Positions 1-5,830 of a stretch of 5,830 nucleotides of DNA are shown in pieces (the stretch's first letter is position 1; every line of letters starts with the position of its first letter). This DNA is from Candidatus Cloacimonadota bacterium (GTDB taxonomy: Bacteria > Cloacimonadota > Cloacimonadia > Cloacimonadales > WRIO01): NCBI GenBank assembly GCA_023230175.1, contig JALNXV010000239.1, forward strand, positions 1-5,830, written 5' to 3'. A model generated the notes under the pieces. It had not been told where the DNA came from, ran no database searches, and saw nothing but the letters and a program-made list of their open reading frames with translations. The position numbers were made by a program, and so were the translations under genes.

Positions 1-85
1 TTGTTATATTTAAAGATTCTAATTCTTTTAAAGCTATATTTTCTAAGCCATATTGAACTTGAGCAAAGATTTCTAAAGGTTTCAT
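1..85 (-). CDS. N-terminus of probable THUMP-domain class I SAM-dependent RNA methyltransferase (partial)
   Basis: Only 28 codons lie in the window; the gene starts with ATG at 85-83 and runs off the left edge. The peptide reads MKPLEIFAQVQYGLENIALK followed by ELESLNIT. A short beta strand (EIFAQVQ) followed by 'GLE-x-IA-x-x-EL' is typical of the ferredoxin-like N-terminal region of THUMP RNA methyltransferases such as RlmL and its relatives, which methylate guanines in 23S rRNA or tRNA. The start lies 3 nt after the prepilin peptidase stop, in the same frame. No purine-rich Shine-Dalgarno precedes it, so translation probably depends on coupling to the upstream gene. The THUMP and Rossmann methyltransferase domains would lie outside the window, so the family call rests on this short N-terminus alone. 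Confidence 0.5.
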   Translation of the reverse strand, partial: MKPLEIFAQVQYGLENIALKELESLNIT

Positions 86-88
86 ATT

Positions 89-907
89 TTAATAAAGAAG
101 AGATAAATACCAGTTTGTGAAAATATCACCAAAAAACATATATAAAATTGATGAAATTCCCAAAAAAATTCCATAAGGAATAATTGGTATTGTTTGATTA
201 ATATTTTGCTTTTGACTACTTTGTTTGTCATAAGTTTTTTTTAAGAAAATAAAATAACCAAATAACGCAATGATTGAAGCAAAAAACATAACAAATAAAG
301 TTCCGATAACGCCTACAAATGCCCCGATTGCTGTAATATATTTAATATCACCGCCACCCAAACCTTCTTCTTTTTTCATTAAGTAATAAATTAAAGCTAT
401 TAAAAAAAATGAAATAAAACCAATTAATGCACCGGCTATTGAATCTTTAAAGTTGCCAATAAAAAAAGAAATTACAATTCCAATAATTATTAAAGGAATG
501 CTTATTACATCCGGAATAATAAAATGTTTCATATCAATAAAGATAATTGCCAAACCGGAGCAAAGAAAAATTACATTTTTTAAAATAACCAAATTTAAGT
601 TATAGTTATTATTAATTAAAATAAAGACAAACCCAAGACAAGTTATAAGTTCAATAAAGAAGTATCTGAATGAGATTTTATGTTTACAATGCCTGCATTT
701 AGCGCTTAAGAGGATATAGCTTAGTAATGGTATATTATCATAAAACTTGATTTTATTCTTACAGAAAGGGCAATGAGAAGCAGGAAAAGCTATCGATTGT
801 TTTAAGGGTAATCTATAAATAACTACATTTAAAAAGCTTCCAATACAAGCTCCAATAATTGCTGTAACAACTATTAAATAAATGTGTAAAATTGTTAAGG
901 ATATCAA
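89..907 (-). CDS. pilD: Type IV prepilin leader peptidase / N-methyltransferase (A24 family)
   Basis: This is an inner-membrane aspartic protease that cleaves the leader of type IV pilins or type II secretion pseudopilins. In bifunctional members it also methylates the new N-terminus. The 272-residue length is normal for the bifunctional form. The N-terminal DUF2698-type region is present: 'GSFLNVVIYRLP' at about 23-34, then the zinc-type cysteine pairs C46/C49 and C71/C74. The A24 catalytic pair is visible as D125 in 'IDMKHFIIPD' and D187 in 'GLGGGDIKY'. The conserved 'IPYG' is at 243-246. Hydrophobic stretches throughout fit about eight membrane segments. Translation starts at TTG (907-905), immediately after the in-frame TAG of the upstream gene; no longer start is possible in this frame, and a Shine-Dalgarno-like GGTGGAGA lies just upstream. 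No pilin or secretion genes are visible nearby, so the substrate is unknown. The symbol could equally be gspO or comC. Confidence 0.93.
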   Translation of the reverse strand: MISLTILHIYLIVVTAIIGACIGSFLNVVIYRLPLKQSIAFPASHCPFCKNKIKFYDNIPLLSYILLSAKCRHCKHKISFRYFFIELITCLGFVFILINNNYNLNLVILKNVIFLCSGLAIIFIDMKHFIIPDVISIPLIIIGIVISFFIGNFKDSIAGALIGFISFFLIALIYYLMKKEEGLGGGDIKYITAIGAFVGVIGTLFVMFFASIIALFGYFIFLKKTYDKQSSQKQNINQTIPIIPYGIFLGISSILYMFFGDIFTNWYLSLLY

Positions 908-1366
908 CTATCTCCACCATTCATTACGGTTATAATAATTATATGGATGATAACCCTGTATTTGTTTATATTCAAAATAAATTATTGTGTTATCTGTTGG
1001 TTGAAATTCTAAAGAAAAAGAAGGTACAACCATATTGTGATTGTCATTATTTGAATTAAATTTCCAATTATTATTATGACTCATTGAACCCAAATTAACA
1101 AAGCTTAAATCCATATTAAATTTTAAATTATCTCGCAAATCCAATTGTAAATGATTAGTATATGCTGATTGATAATATCCTAAGCCCGATGAAGCAACAC
1201 CACTCATAAAGGAAAGAGAATGATTCATCTTTATCTTATTAGGATTAAGAAGACTATTTTGTAAAAAATCAGAATTAAAATTATAGTTTGGTTTATCAAT
1301 GACTACTTGAGCATTTAAAAATAACAAACAATTAATAATTACAAGTAATATTATATATTTTTTCAT
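908..1366 (-). CDS. Small secreted, probably outer-membrane-associated protein of unknown function
   Basis: The 152-residue product begins with a signal peptide: MKK, a hydrophobic core of about 12 residues (IILLVIINCLLF), then LNA|Q as a plausible signal peptidase I site near residue 19-20. There is no lipobox at that site. The mature part is rich in Asn, Ser and aromatic residues, with alternating polar/hydrophobic stretches (for example around 76-90 and 114-134) that look like beta strands of a membrane-facing sheet, but it is too short for a full porin-like barrel. It ends in a basic aromatic tail (NEWWR). I recognise no named family; similar short 'NPNKIKMNHSLSF'-like proteins are, from memory, common in Cloacimonadota and related FCB bacteria. 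It heads the leftward operon, with a strong Shine-Dalgarno (GGGAGG, 5 nt from ATG), and its TAG stop abuts the prepilin peptidase start. Confidence 0.75.
   Translation of the reverse strand: MKKYIILLVIINCLLFLNAQVVIDKPNYNFNSDFLQNSLLNPNKIKMNHSLSFMSGVASSGLGYYQSAYTNHLQLDLRDNLKFNMDLSFVNLGSMSHNNNWKFNSNNDNHNMVVPSFSLEFQPTDNTIIYFEYKQIQGYHPYNYYNRNEWWR
911..918 (-). promoter_or_regulatory. Ribosome binding site for the TTG-started prepilin peptidase
   Basis: On the minus strand this reads GGTGGAGA, followed by TAG (stop of the upstream gene) and then TTG. The GGAG core ends 4 nt before the TTG. It supports the TTG as the true start and lies inside the last codons of the upstream gene, so ribosomes finishing that gene are placed over it. 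Confidence 0.6.
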
Positions 1367-1520
1367 TACATCCTCCCAATATTCTTACTTATTATATAAA
1401 CTACACAAGTTAGGTTTTTTGTCAACTTATTTTTGATAAAATTCAATTCATTTTGCTTGACAATTATTGATATTGATTATTTTTGAATTATATGAAAATA
1501 TTTGTTAAAAGAAGGGCTAT
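1367..1520. promoter_or_regulatory. Divergent intergenic region with candidate promoters for both operons
   Basis: This 154-bp very AT-rich gap separates the two divergent gene sets and must hold both promoters if they are operons. Leftward, the minus strand has TTGACA (1425-1420) and TATAAT (1396-1391), but they are 23 bp apart. The alternative TTTATA (1400-1395) gives 19 bp, so neither pair is ideal. Rightward, TTGACA (1457-1462) lacks a good -10 at 17 bp; TTGATA (1467-1472) with TATATG (1489-1494) gives 16 bp. A tandem TATTGA pair (1465-1476) and a 7-bp inverted repeat AATTCAA/TTGAATT (1440-1446 and 1483-1489) are present but too weak to call operators. No RNA gene or riboswitch is apparent. 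Confidence 0.4.
1372..1377 (-). promoter_or_regulatory. Strong Shine-Dalgarno of the leftward operon's first gene
   Basis: The minus strand reads GGGAGG, then ATGTA, then the ATG of the signal-peptide protein, giving 5 nt spacing. It fixes that start. A second ATG within the spacer is in another frame and leads to no sensible product. Confidence 0.7.
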
Positions 1521-2588
1521 ATGAAAAATTATGAATTATTAGAAAAATTAACAAAGCTTTCCGGAGTTTCCGGGAATGAAAAATGTGTAAGAAATGTGAT
1601 GAAAAATGAACTTGATTCCATTGCTGATAATGTTTACAAAGATAATTTAGGTTCAATAGCTTTTGAATTAAAAGGGGCAGATGAAAGCCCTAAGGTCTTA
1701 TTAGTAGGACATATGGATGAAATTGGCTTTATTGTTCATAGTATTAAAAAGAATGGTTTAATAAATTTTACTAATTTAGGTGGTTGGGATCCAAGAACTT
1801 TAATGTCTTCACCTGTAGAGATAATAAACCGTAAGGGTGAAAAACATATAGGTATAATTGGTTCAGTTCCTGTTCATCATTTAAAAGATTCTTCAGGTAA
1901 ATTAAGTCTTGATGATATGTATATAGACATTGGTGCTGATAGTGATAAGGAAGTAGAAGAGTTGTTTGGTATAAGAAAAGGTAATTTTATAGTTCCTGTT
2001 ACAAATTTTTCATATATAGAGAAAAAAGATTGTCTTATTTCAAAAGCCTTTGATGATAGAGTTGGTATTGCTGTAGCTATAGAAACAGCAAAGTATTTTA
2101 AAGATAATAAACATCCCAATACATTATTTTGTGCCGGTTCAGTACAAGAAGAAGTAGGTACTAGGGGTGCACAAACTATATCACATTTAATTAAACCTGA
2201 CGTAGCTATAGTTATCGAAGGTGCTCCGGGTGATGATTTCCCATCAAATCGAGATGAAAGCCAAGCAAAAAAGAATGCCGGAGTTCAAATCAGGATGATA
2301 GATCCAACTATGATTTGCAATCCACAATTTGCTGATTTTGTGATAGATATTGCTGAAGAACAAAAGATACCATACCAAATTGCCGTTAGAAAATCAGGTG
2401 GCACTGACGCAGGAAAGATTCATTTAAGTAATTTAGGAGTACCTACAGTTGTATTATCAGCTCCTGTTAGATATGCACATAGTCATAATGGCATATTAAG
2501 TATGAAAGATTATAATGCTGTACTTAATTTAGCTAAAGCAATAGTTGAAAAATTAGATATTAAAGCATTTCAGTCATTCATAGATTAA
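1521..2588 (+). CDS. M42 family metallo-aminopeptidase / endoglucanase-like (FrvX/PepA-type)
   Basis: This is a dinuclear metal aminopeptidase of the M42 (tetrahedral, TET) family. These are large cytosolic assemblies that trim N-terminal residues from peptides in protein turnover. At 355 residues it has the family's usual length and a full set of motifs: H64 in 'GHMDEIGF'; bridging D178 in 'KAFDDRVG'; catalytic E210 and ligand E211 in 'VQEEVGTRGA'; the fourth ligand position as E233 in 'VIEGAPGDD' (Asp or Glu both occur in the family); 'SGGTDAGKIH' at 292-301; and H320 in 'RYAHSH'. The insertion between roughly 75 and 160 matches the PDZ-like dimerisation domain. The ATG is preceded by GAAGGG (1511-1516, 4 nt away). 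It is first in the rightward set, 7 nt ahead of murI. Residue preference (Glu, Leu or Lys type) cannot be read from the sequence. Some members are labelled endoglucanase M, which is a historical misannotation. Confidence 0.92.
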   Translation: MKNYELLEKLTKLSGVSGNEKCVRNVMKNELDSIADNVYKDNLGSIAFELKGADESPKVLLVGHMDEIGFIVHSIKKNGLINFTNLGGWDPRTLMSSPVEIINRKGEKHIGIIGSVPVHHLKDSSGKLSLDDMYIDIGADSDKEVEELFGIRKGNFIVPVTNFSYIEKKDCLISKAFDDRVGIAVAIETAKYFKDNKHPNTLFCAGSVQEEVGTRGAQTISHLIKPDVAIVIEGAPGDDFPSNRDESQAKKNAGVQIRMIDPTMICNPQFADFVIDIAEEQKIPYQIAVRKSGGTDAGKIHLSNLGVPTVVLSAPVRYAHSHNGILSMKDYNAVLNLAKAIVEKLDIKAFQSFID

Positions 2589-2595
2589 TTTTTAT

Positions 2596-3423
2596 ATGTT
2601 AATACAAAAGAGTAAAGATAGGCTTGCTCCAATAGGGATTTTTGACTCAGGAGTTGGAGGATTAACTGTATTTAAAGAAGTTCGTAAGACCTTCCCTTAT
2701 GAAAATATAGTATATTTTGGTGATACAGCAAGAGTTCCTTACGGTCCAAAATCTGACAATACAGTTATTGAATACTCTATCCAAAATGCAAGGTTTTTGA
2801 TACAATTAGGTGTAAAAATAATAATTATTGCTTGTAATACATCATCGGCAGTTGCATTAGACAGGTTACAAGATATTTTACAAGTTCCTGTATTGGGAGT
2901 TATTCAACCGGGTGCGGAAACCGCAGTTAATACAACTAAAAATGGAAAGATTGGTGTAATCGGTACAGAAGGGACTATCCGAAGTAAGGCATATACTAAC
3001 GCAATTAAATCAATTGATAATCAAATAGAGATATTTGAAAAAGCTTGTCCTTTATTTGTTTCTTTAGCTGAAGAAGGATGGCATCGTAATAAAGTAAGTT
3101 ATGATGTAGCAGAAATTTATCTTAGAGAATTAGTAAATAATGGAATTGATACTCTTGTTTTAGGTTGTACACATTACCCAATATTAAAAAATATTATTCA
3201 AGATGTTTGTGGTTCTGAAATTACATTAGTAGATAGTTCGATAGCTATTCAGAATCATTTAAAAGATTACTTACCGGTCAACAATGATAATATCACAGGT
3301 AAAGATTATTTCTTTGTTAGTGATAATGAAGAAAAATTCAATAATATATCAAAAAACATTTTAAATATTTGTAATTTCACTTTAAAAAAGGTTAAGCTTG
3401 GTGAATCATGGTATATAGATTAA
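2596..3423 (+). CDS. murI: Glutamate racemase
   Basis: This cofactor-independent cytosolic racemase converts L-glutamate to D-glutamate for the peptidoglycan stem peptide. The 275-residue product has the complete signature: 'IGIFDSGVGGLTV' at 13-25 (D17, S18), 'GDTARVPYG' at 42-50, 'ACNTSSA' with catalytic C80, 'EEGW' at 159-162, and 'GCTHYP' with catalytic C191 and H193. The two-cysteine mechanism residues are therefore intact. The ATG lies 7 nt after the M42 stop with no Shine-Dalgarno in the T-rich spacer, so initiation probably relies on coupling. No better start is available, because the first conserved residues begin only about a dozen codons in. Presence of the gene implies a peptidoglycan wall. 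Confidence 0.97.
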   Translation: MLIQKSKDRLAPIGIFDSGVGGLTVFKEVRKTFPYENIVYFGDTARVPYGPKSDNTVIEYSIQNARFLIQLGVKIIIIACNTSSAVALDRLQDILQVPVLGVIQPGAETAVNTTKNGKIGVIGTEGTIRSKAYTNAIKSIDNQIEIFEKACPLFVSLAEEGWHRNKVSYDVAEIYLRELVNNGIDTLVLGCTHYPILKNIIQDVCGSEITLVDSSIAIQNHLKDYLPVNNDNITGKDYFFVSDNEEKFNNISKNILNICNFTLKKVKLGESWYID

Positions 3424-3462
3424 TAAATGTATTAATAAAGAAAACCTTAAAAATACATTTAT
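3423..3462 (+). repeat. AT-rich inverted repeat (hairpin) between murI and the M29-like gene
   Basis: An 11-bp perfect stem is formed by 3423-3433 (ATAAATGTATT) and 3452-3462 (AATACATTTAT). After a 2x2 internal loop, 3 further pairs follow (3436-3438 with 3447-3449) and an 8-nt loop. It begins at the last base of the murI stop codon and ends 5 nt before the next gene's AAGGAG. No T-run follows, so it is not a standard intrinsic terminator. It could be an mRNA processing or stability element, or an operator. Base-pairing is seen directly; the function is unknown. Confidence 0.55.
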
Positions 3463-3467
3463 ATATT

Positions 3468-3473
3468 AAGGAG
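3468..3473 (+). promoter_or_regulatory. Strong Shine-Dalgarno of the M29-like gene
   Basis: AAGGAG lies 5 nt before the ATG at 3479. It is the best ribosome binding site in the rightward set and suggests this gene is translated independently of murI, unlike the tightly coupled junctions elsewhere. Confidence 0.8.
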
Positions 3474-3478
3474 AAAAA

Positions 3479-4537
3479 ATGATTGATTATGCAGAGATTG
3501 CATTTAAAATTTTAAATTGTATATTAAAAGTTAAACCACATCAAGCTATTACAATATCTGCAGAGATTCACAATGTATCCGAATATGATGATCCTTTGAT
3601 AGAAATACCTTTTTTAGAAGAATTAGCTTTATTTATTAGAAAAGCAAAAGCCTTACCAATAATTGACGTCTCAACTGAGAATTTACACAAAAGGTTTTTT
3701 GAAGAGATAACTGATGATAGCATTGATATCTCAACTGAACAATTCTTTAAATGGATTAATTCTTCGGAATTATTTATAGATTTAAGCTGGAGAAGTAATC
3801 CTCAATTTTATCAATCTATTGCTGACAGGTCATATAAAAGAGTTAAAATGTCTTCAAAAGAATTTATTAGAATTTTTTCTGATAATAATAAAAAATTACT
3901 TTTACTTGGTTTTCCTACAAAAGGACTTTCAATTTATTATAAGGTTGATCATCAACTTATTGAAAAAACTTATTTTGAAGCACTAAATTTAGATTACAAT
4001 GAATTAAAAAAAAGAGTTTTAATTTTTGATGGTAAGATTAAAAAATCACAAAAATGGTATTTAGATACAGATAAAAGAACTGTTGAAATAGAATTTGAAC
4101 ACGATTCTTTATGTATGTATGGCGATTTTAATGACGAAGTTATAGTAACTTTACCTTGTGGTTCTTGGGAACAAGACATTATTCAAGAAAGATTTAAAGG
4201 TATATTTTTAGCTGACAGTATCTATTTTGACCATCATCGTTGGCATGATGTTCAGATTATATTTGAAAATGGTAAAGTCACCGATGTAGAGACTGTATCA
4301 GATCTTGAAGATATCAATTTACTAAAAACATTATTATTTCAAAAAATATCCGGTATAAGTCTACAGGTTGGTTTAAATAAAAATATCATCGAAAAAACAA
4401 ATTATAGCTTGTTTGATATGAGAAAGCATAAAAATGTGTCTTTAATTATGAATAATTCAAGAGGTCAACTTATCGCTTTATCCCATAATGCAAGCCTGCA
4501 TGAAAGTAAAGAAAAAAATATTTTGGAAGAGGTATAA
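3479..4537 (+). CDS. M29 (aminopeptidase T/AmpS)-like protein, apparently lacking the metal ligands
   Basis: The overall pattern matches M29 leucyl aminopeptidases (aminopeptidase T, COG2309). The N-terminus reads 'AFKILNCILKVKPHQAITISAEI', a 'pLxxxLALFIRKAKALPIIDV' helix-strand follows, and the second half runs 'VIVTLPCGSWEQ' (221-232) then 'IIFENGKVTDV' and 'ISLQVGLNKNI'. The 352-residue length is slightly short for the family (about 370-415). The family's metal-binding positions look altered: 'NLPxGEV' is 'TLPCGSW' (Glu to S229), 'ELGIGLN' is 'SLQVGLN' (Glu to S294), 'DEKxxGTxH' becomes 'DMRKHKNVS' (312-321), and no clear late H-x-D is seen. If this alignment by eye is right, it is a non-catalytic paralogue. 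It lies 55 nt after murI with its own Shine-Dalgarno and stops 2 nt before pyrG. The gene is open and intact, so it is not a pseudogene. Confidence 0.6.
   Translation: MIDYAEIAFKILNCILKVKPHQAITISAEIHNVSEYDDPLIEIPFLEELALFIRKAKALPIIDVSTENLHKRFFEEITDDSIDISTEQFFKWINSSELFIDLSWRSNPQFYQSIADRSYKRVKMSSKEFIRIFSDNNKKLLLLGFPTKGLSIYYKVDHQLIEKTYFEALNLDYNELKKRVLIFDGKIKKSQKWYLDTDKRTVEIEFEHDSLCMYGDFNDEVIVTLPCGSWEQDIIQERFKGIFLADSIYFDHHRWHDVQIIFENGKVTDVETVSDLEDINLLKTLLFQKISGISLQVGLNKNIIEKTNYSLFDMRKHKNVSLIMNNSRGQLIALSHNASLHESKEKNILEEV
4525..4532 (+). promoter_or_regulatory. Ribosome binding site for pyrG within the end of the upstream gene
   Basis: GGAAGAGG lies in the last codons of the M29-like gene and ends 7 nt before the pyrG ATG. 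It supports that ATG and shows the two genes are tightly linked in translation. Confidence 0.55.
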
Positions 4538-4539
4538 AT

Positions 4540-5830
4540 ATGGCAAAACATATATTTGTAATAGGAGGTGTTTTATCTTCTTTAGGTAAAGGAATTGCGT
4601 CAGCTTCAATAGGCTTCTTATTAAAAAGAATGGGATATTCGATTGGTATGCAAAAACTTGACCCATATCTAAATGTTGATCCGGGAACTATGAGTCCATT
4701 TCAACATGGCGAGGTTTTTGTTACTGATGATGGGGGAGAGACAGATCTGGATTTAGGTCATTATGAAAGATTTATAGGTCAATCTACTTCAAAGGATTCA
4801 AATGCTACAAGTGGTGTAATCTATGAGCGAGTAATTCATAAAGAACGTAAAGGTGAATATCTCGGCAAAACTGTTCAAGTAATTCCTCATGTAACAAATG
4901 AAATAAAACTTCAGATTAAAAAATTAAGTAATGATTACGATATTGTCATAACTGAAATAGGTGGGACTGTCGGAGATATCGAAAGTTTGCCTTTTTTAGA
5001 AGCAATTAGACAATATCGAATGGAAATCGGCTCAGAAAATTGTATGTTTATCTTTTTAACTTATGTACCCTTTTTAAAAGCAGCCGGTGAGTTAAAAACA
5101 AAACCTACTCAACATTCAGCATATAAACTTAGAGAAATTGGTATTCAACCTGATTTAATCCTTTGTAGAACAGAACATATTTTTGATGAAGATATAACCA
5201 ACAAAATTGCATTGTTTACTAACGTACCAAAAACTCATGTAAAACAAGCTATCGATGCTGAAAGTGTTTACGAAATTCCTAAAAACTTTTTTAATGAAAA
5301 AATTCATTCTATTATATGTAAACAGTTTCAAATACAAGAAAATCCCGTAGATTTTTCTATTTGGGATAAGTTCTTATATAATTTAAATAACCCTGAGAAA
5401 GAAGTAAATATAGCCCTTTGTGGAAAATATGTCGAACATCAGGATGCCTATAAAAGTATCGAGGAATCACTTAAACATGCCGCTGTTTGGAATAAAGCTA
5501 AACTCAATATTACTCATTTTGACTCTGAAAAAGACTACTCTAATGATGATTATAAAAAAATCTTAGGTGACGTTGACGGTATTTTAGTTCCCGGGGGATT
5601 TGGAATTAGAGGAATTAATGGTAAAATTAATATCGCAAGGTTTGCAAGAGAAAACAAAATACCTTTCTTTGGTATCTGTTTAGGTATGCAAGTTGCAGTG
5701 ATTGAGTTCACTAGAAATGTTTGTAATATCGAAGATGCATACAGTTCTGAATTTGATGAACATTGCAAAAACCCTGTAATCGATTTAATGCTTGAACAAA
5801 AATATATAAATTCACTCGGTGGCACAATGA
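4540..5830 (+). CDS. pyrG: CTP synthase (glutamine-hydrolysing), 3' end beyond window
   Basis: The enzyme makes CTP from UTP, ATP and glutamine, the last step of pyrimidine nucleotide synthesis. The window holds 430 codons of a protein that is normally about 535-550 residues. The amidoligase domain shows the P-loop 'GGVLSSLGKG' (9-18, K17), 'KLDPYLNVDPGTMSP', Mg-binding D71 in 'ETDLDLGHYERF', E139 in 'EIGGTVGDIES', and the UTP site 'KTKPTQHS' at 186-193. The class I glutaminase domain starts near 'VNIALCGKYVE' and has the oxyanion loop 'PGGFGIRG' and nucleophile C380 in 'GICLGMQ'. The His-Glu of the triad lie past the edge. 'AYSSEFDE' replaces the usual 'ANSTEFD', a mild change. The start is 2 nt after the M29-like stop. 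The frame is uninterrupted to the last base. Confidence 0.98.
   Translation, partial: MAKHIFVIGGVLSSLGKGIASASIGFLLKRMGYSIGMQKLDPYLNVDPGTMSPFQHGEVFVTDDGGETDLDLGHYERFIGQSTSKDSNATSGVIYERVIHKERKGEYLGKTVQVIPHVTNEIKLQIKKLSNDYDIVITEIGGTVGDIESLPFLEAIRQYRMEIGSENCMFIFLTYVPFLKAAGELKTKPTQHSAYKLREIGIQPDLILCRTEHIFDEDITNKIALFTNVPKTHVKQAIDAESVYEIPKNFFNEKIHSIICKQFQIQENPVDFSIWDKFLYNLNNPEKEVNIALCGKYVEHQDAYKSIEESLKHAAVWNKAKLNITHFDSEKDYSNDDYKKILGDVDGILVPGGFGIRGINGKINIARFARENKIPFFGICLGMQVAVIEFTRNVCNIEDAYSSEFDEHCKNPVIDLMLEQKYINSLGGTM

Noticed and set aside
1457..1485. Canonical sigma-70 promoter from the TTGACA at 1457-1462
   Set aside because: At 17 bp spacing the -10 position reads TTTTTG, a poor match, so I did not call this box pair on its own.
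1877..2119. Open minus-strand frame of 80 codons antisense to the M42 gene
   Set aside because: It lies wholly within a well-matched conserved gene, has no family resemblance and no Shine-Dalgarno; it is a shadow frame.
3424..3467. Intrinsic terminator after murI
   Set aside because: The stem is almost all A/T and no T-run follows the 3' arm, so the usual terminator criteria fail; it was kept only as an inverted repeat.
4563..4570. AGGAGGTG, a near-perfect Shine-Dalgarno inside pyrG
   Set aside because: It encodes the Gly-Gly-Val of the P-loop and no start codon lies at a suitable distance; the real start at 4540 has its own upstream site.
3994..4666. Two minus-strand open frames of about 60 codons opposite the M29-like gene and the pyrG start
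   Set aside because: They are antisense to clear coding sequence, have low-complexity hydrophobic products typical of AT-rich shadows, and lack start signals.
5155..5825. Minus-strand open frames of 60 and 91 codons opposite pyrG
   Set aside because: pyrG is intact and highly conserved through both regions; these translations match no family I know.
1..5830. tRNA, rRNA, CRISPR, insertion sequence or attachment site
   Set aside because: No cloverleaf-like or rRNA-like sequence, regular direct repeats, transposase motifs or terminal inverted repeats were seen; gaps are short and AT-rich.

Overview
The window is AT-rich (roughly 30% G+C by eye), densely coded bacterial chromosome with no sign of mobile DNA. 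A diderm is suggested by a prepilin peptidase with classic motifs and by a small secreted protein that resembles outer-membrane strand proteins. The style of that protein (the stretch after the signal peptide resembling 'NPNKIKMNHSLSF ... YTNHL'), the low G+C and the gene content recall the Cloacimonadota/FCB side of the tree. That placement is inference from memory, not a database result.

Layout: two operon-like gene sets diverge from a 154-bp AT-rich gap (1367-1520). Leftward, on the minus strand, are a 152-residue signal-peptide protein, a type IV prepilin leader peptidase (TTG start directly after the previous stop), and the first 28 codons of what looks like a THUMP-type RNA methyltransferase leaving the window at base 1. 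Rightward, on the plus strand, are an M42 metallo-aminopeptidase, glutamate racemase (murI), an M29-aminopeptidase-like protein that appears to have lost its metal ligands, and CTP synthase (pyrG), cut off by the right edge after 430 codons.

Most junctions are tight (0 to 7 nt). The exception is a 55-bp gap between murI and the M29-like gene, which holds a long AT-rich hairpin just ahead of a strong Shine-Dalgarno. The rightward genes serve peptide turnover, D-glutamate supply for peptidoglycan and CTP supply for nucleic acid, phospholipid and sugar activation. The leftward genes serve the cell surface (pilin or pseudopilin processing) and probably rRNA modification.

This is largely housekeeping sequence, and I do not see a new defence, mobile or biosynthetic system. 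The observations most worth a second look are the apparent M29 pseudoenzyme between murI and pyrG, the hairpin ahead of it, and the TAG-TTG junction linking the small secreted protein to the prepilin peptidase.
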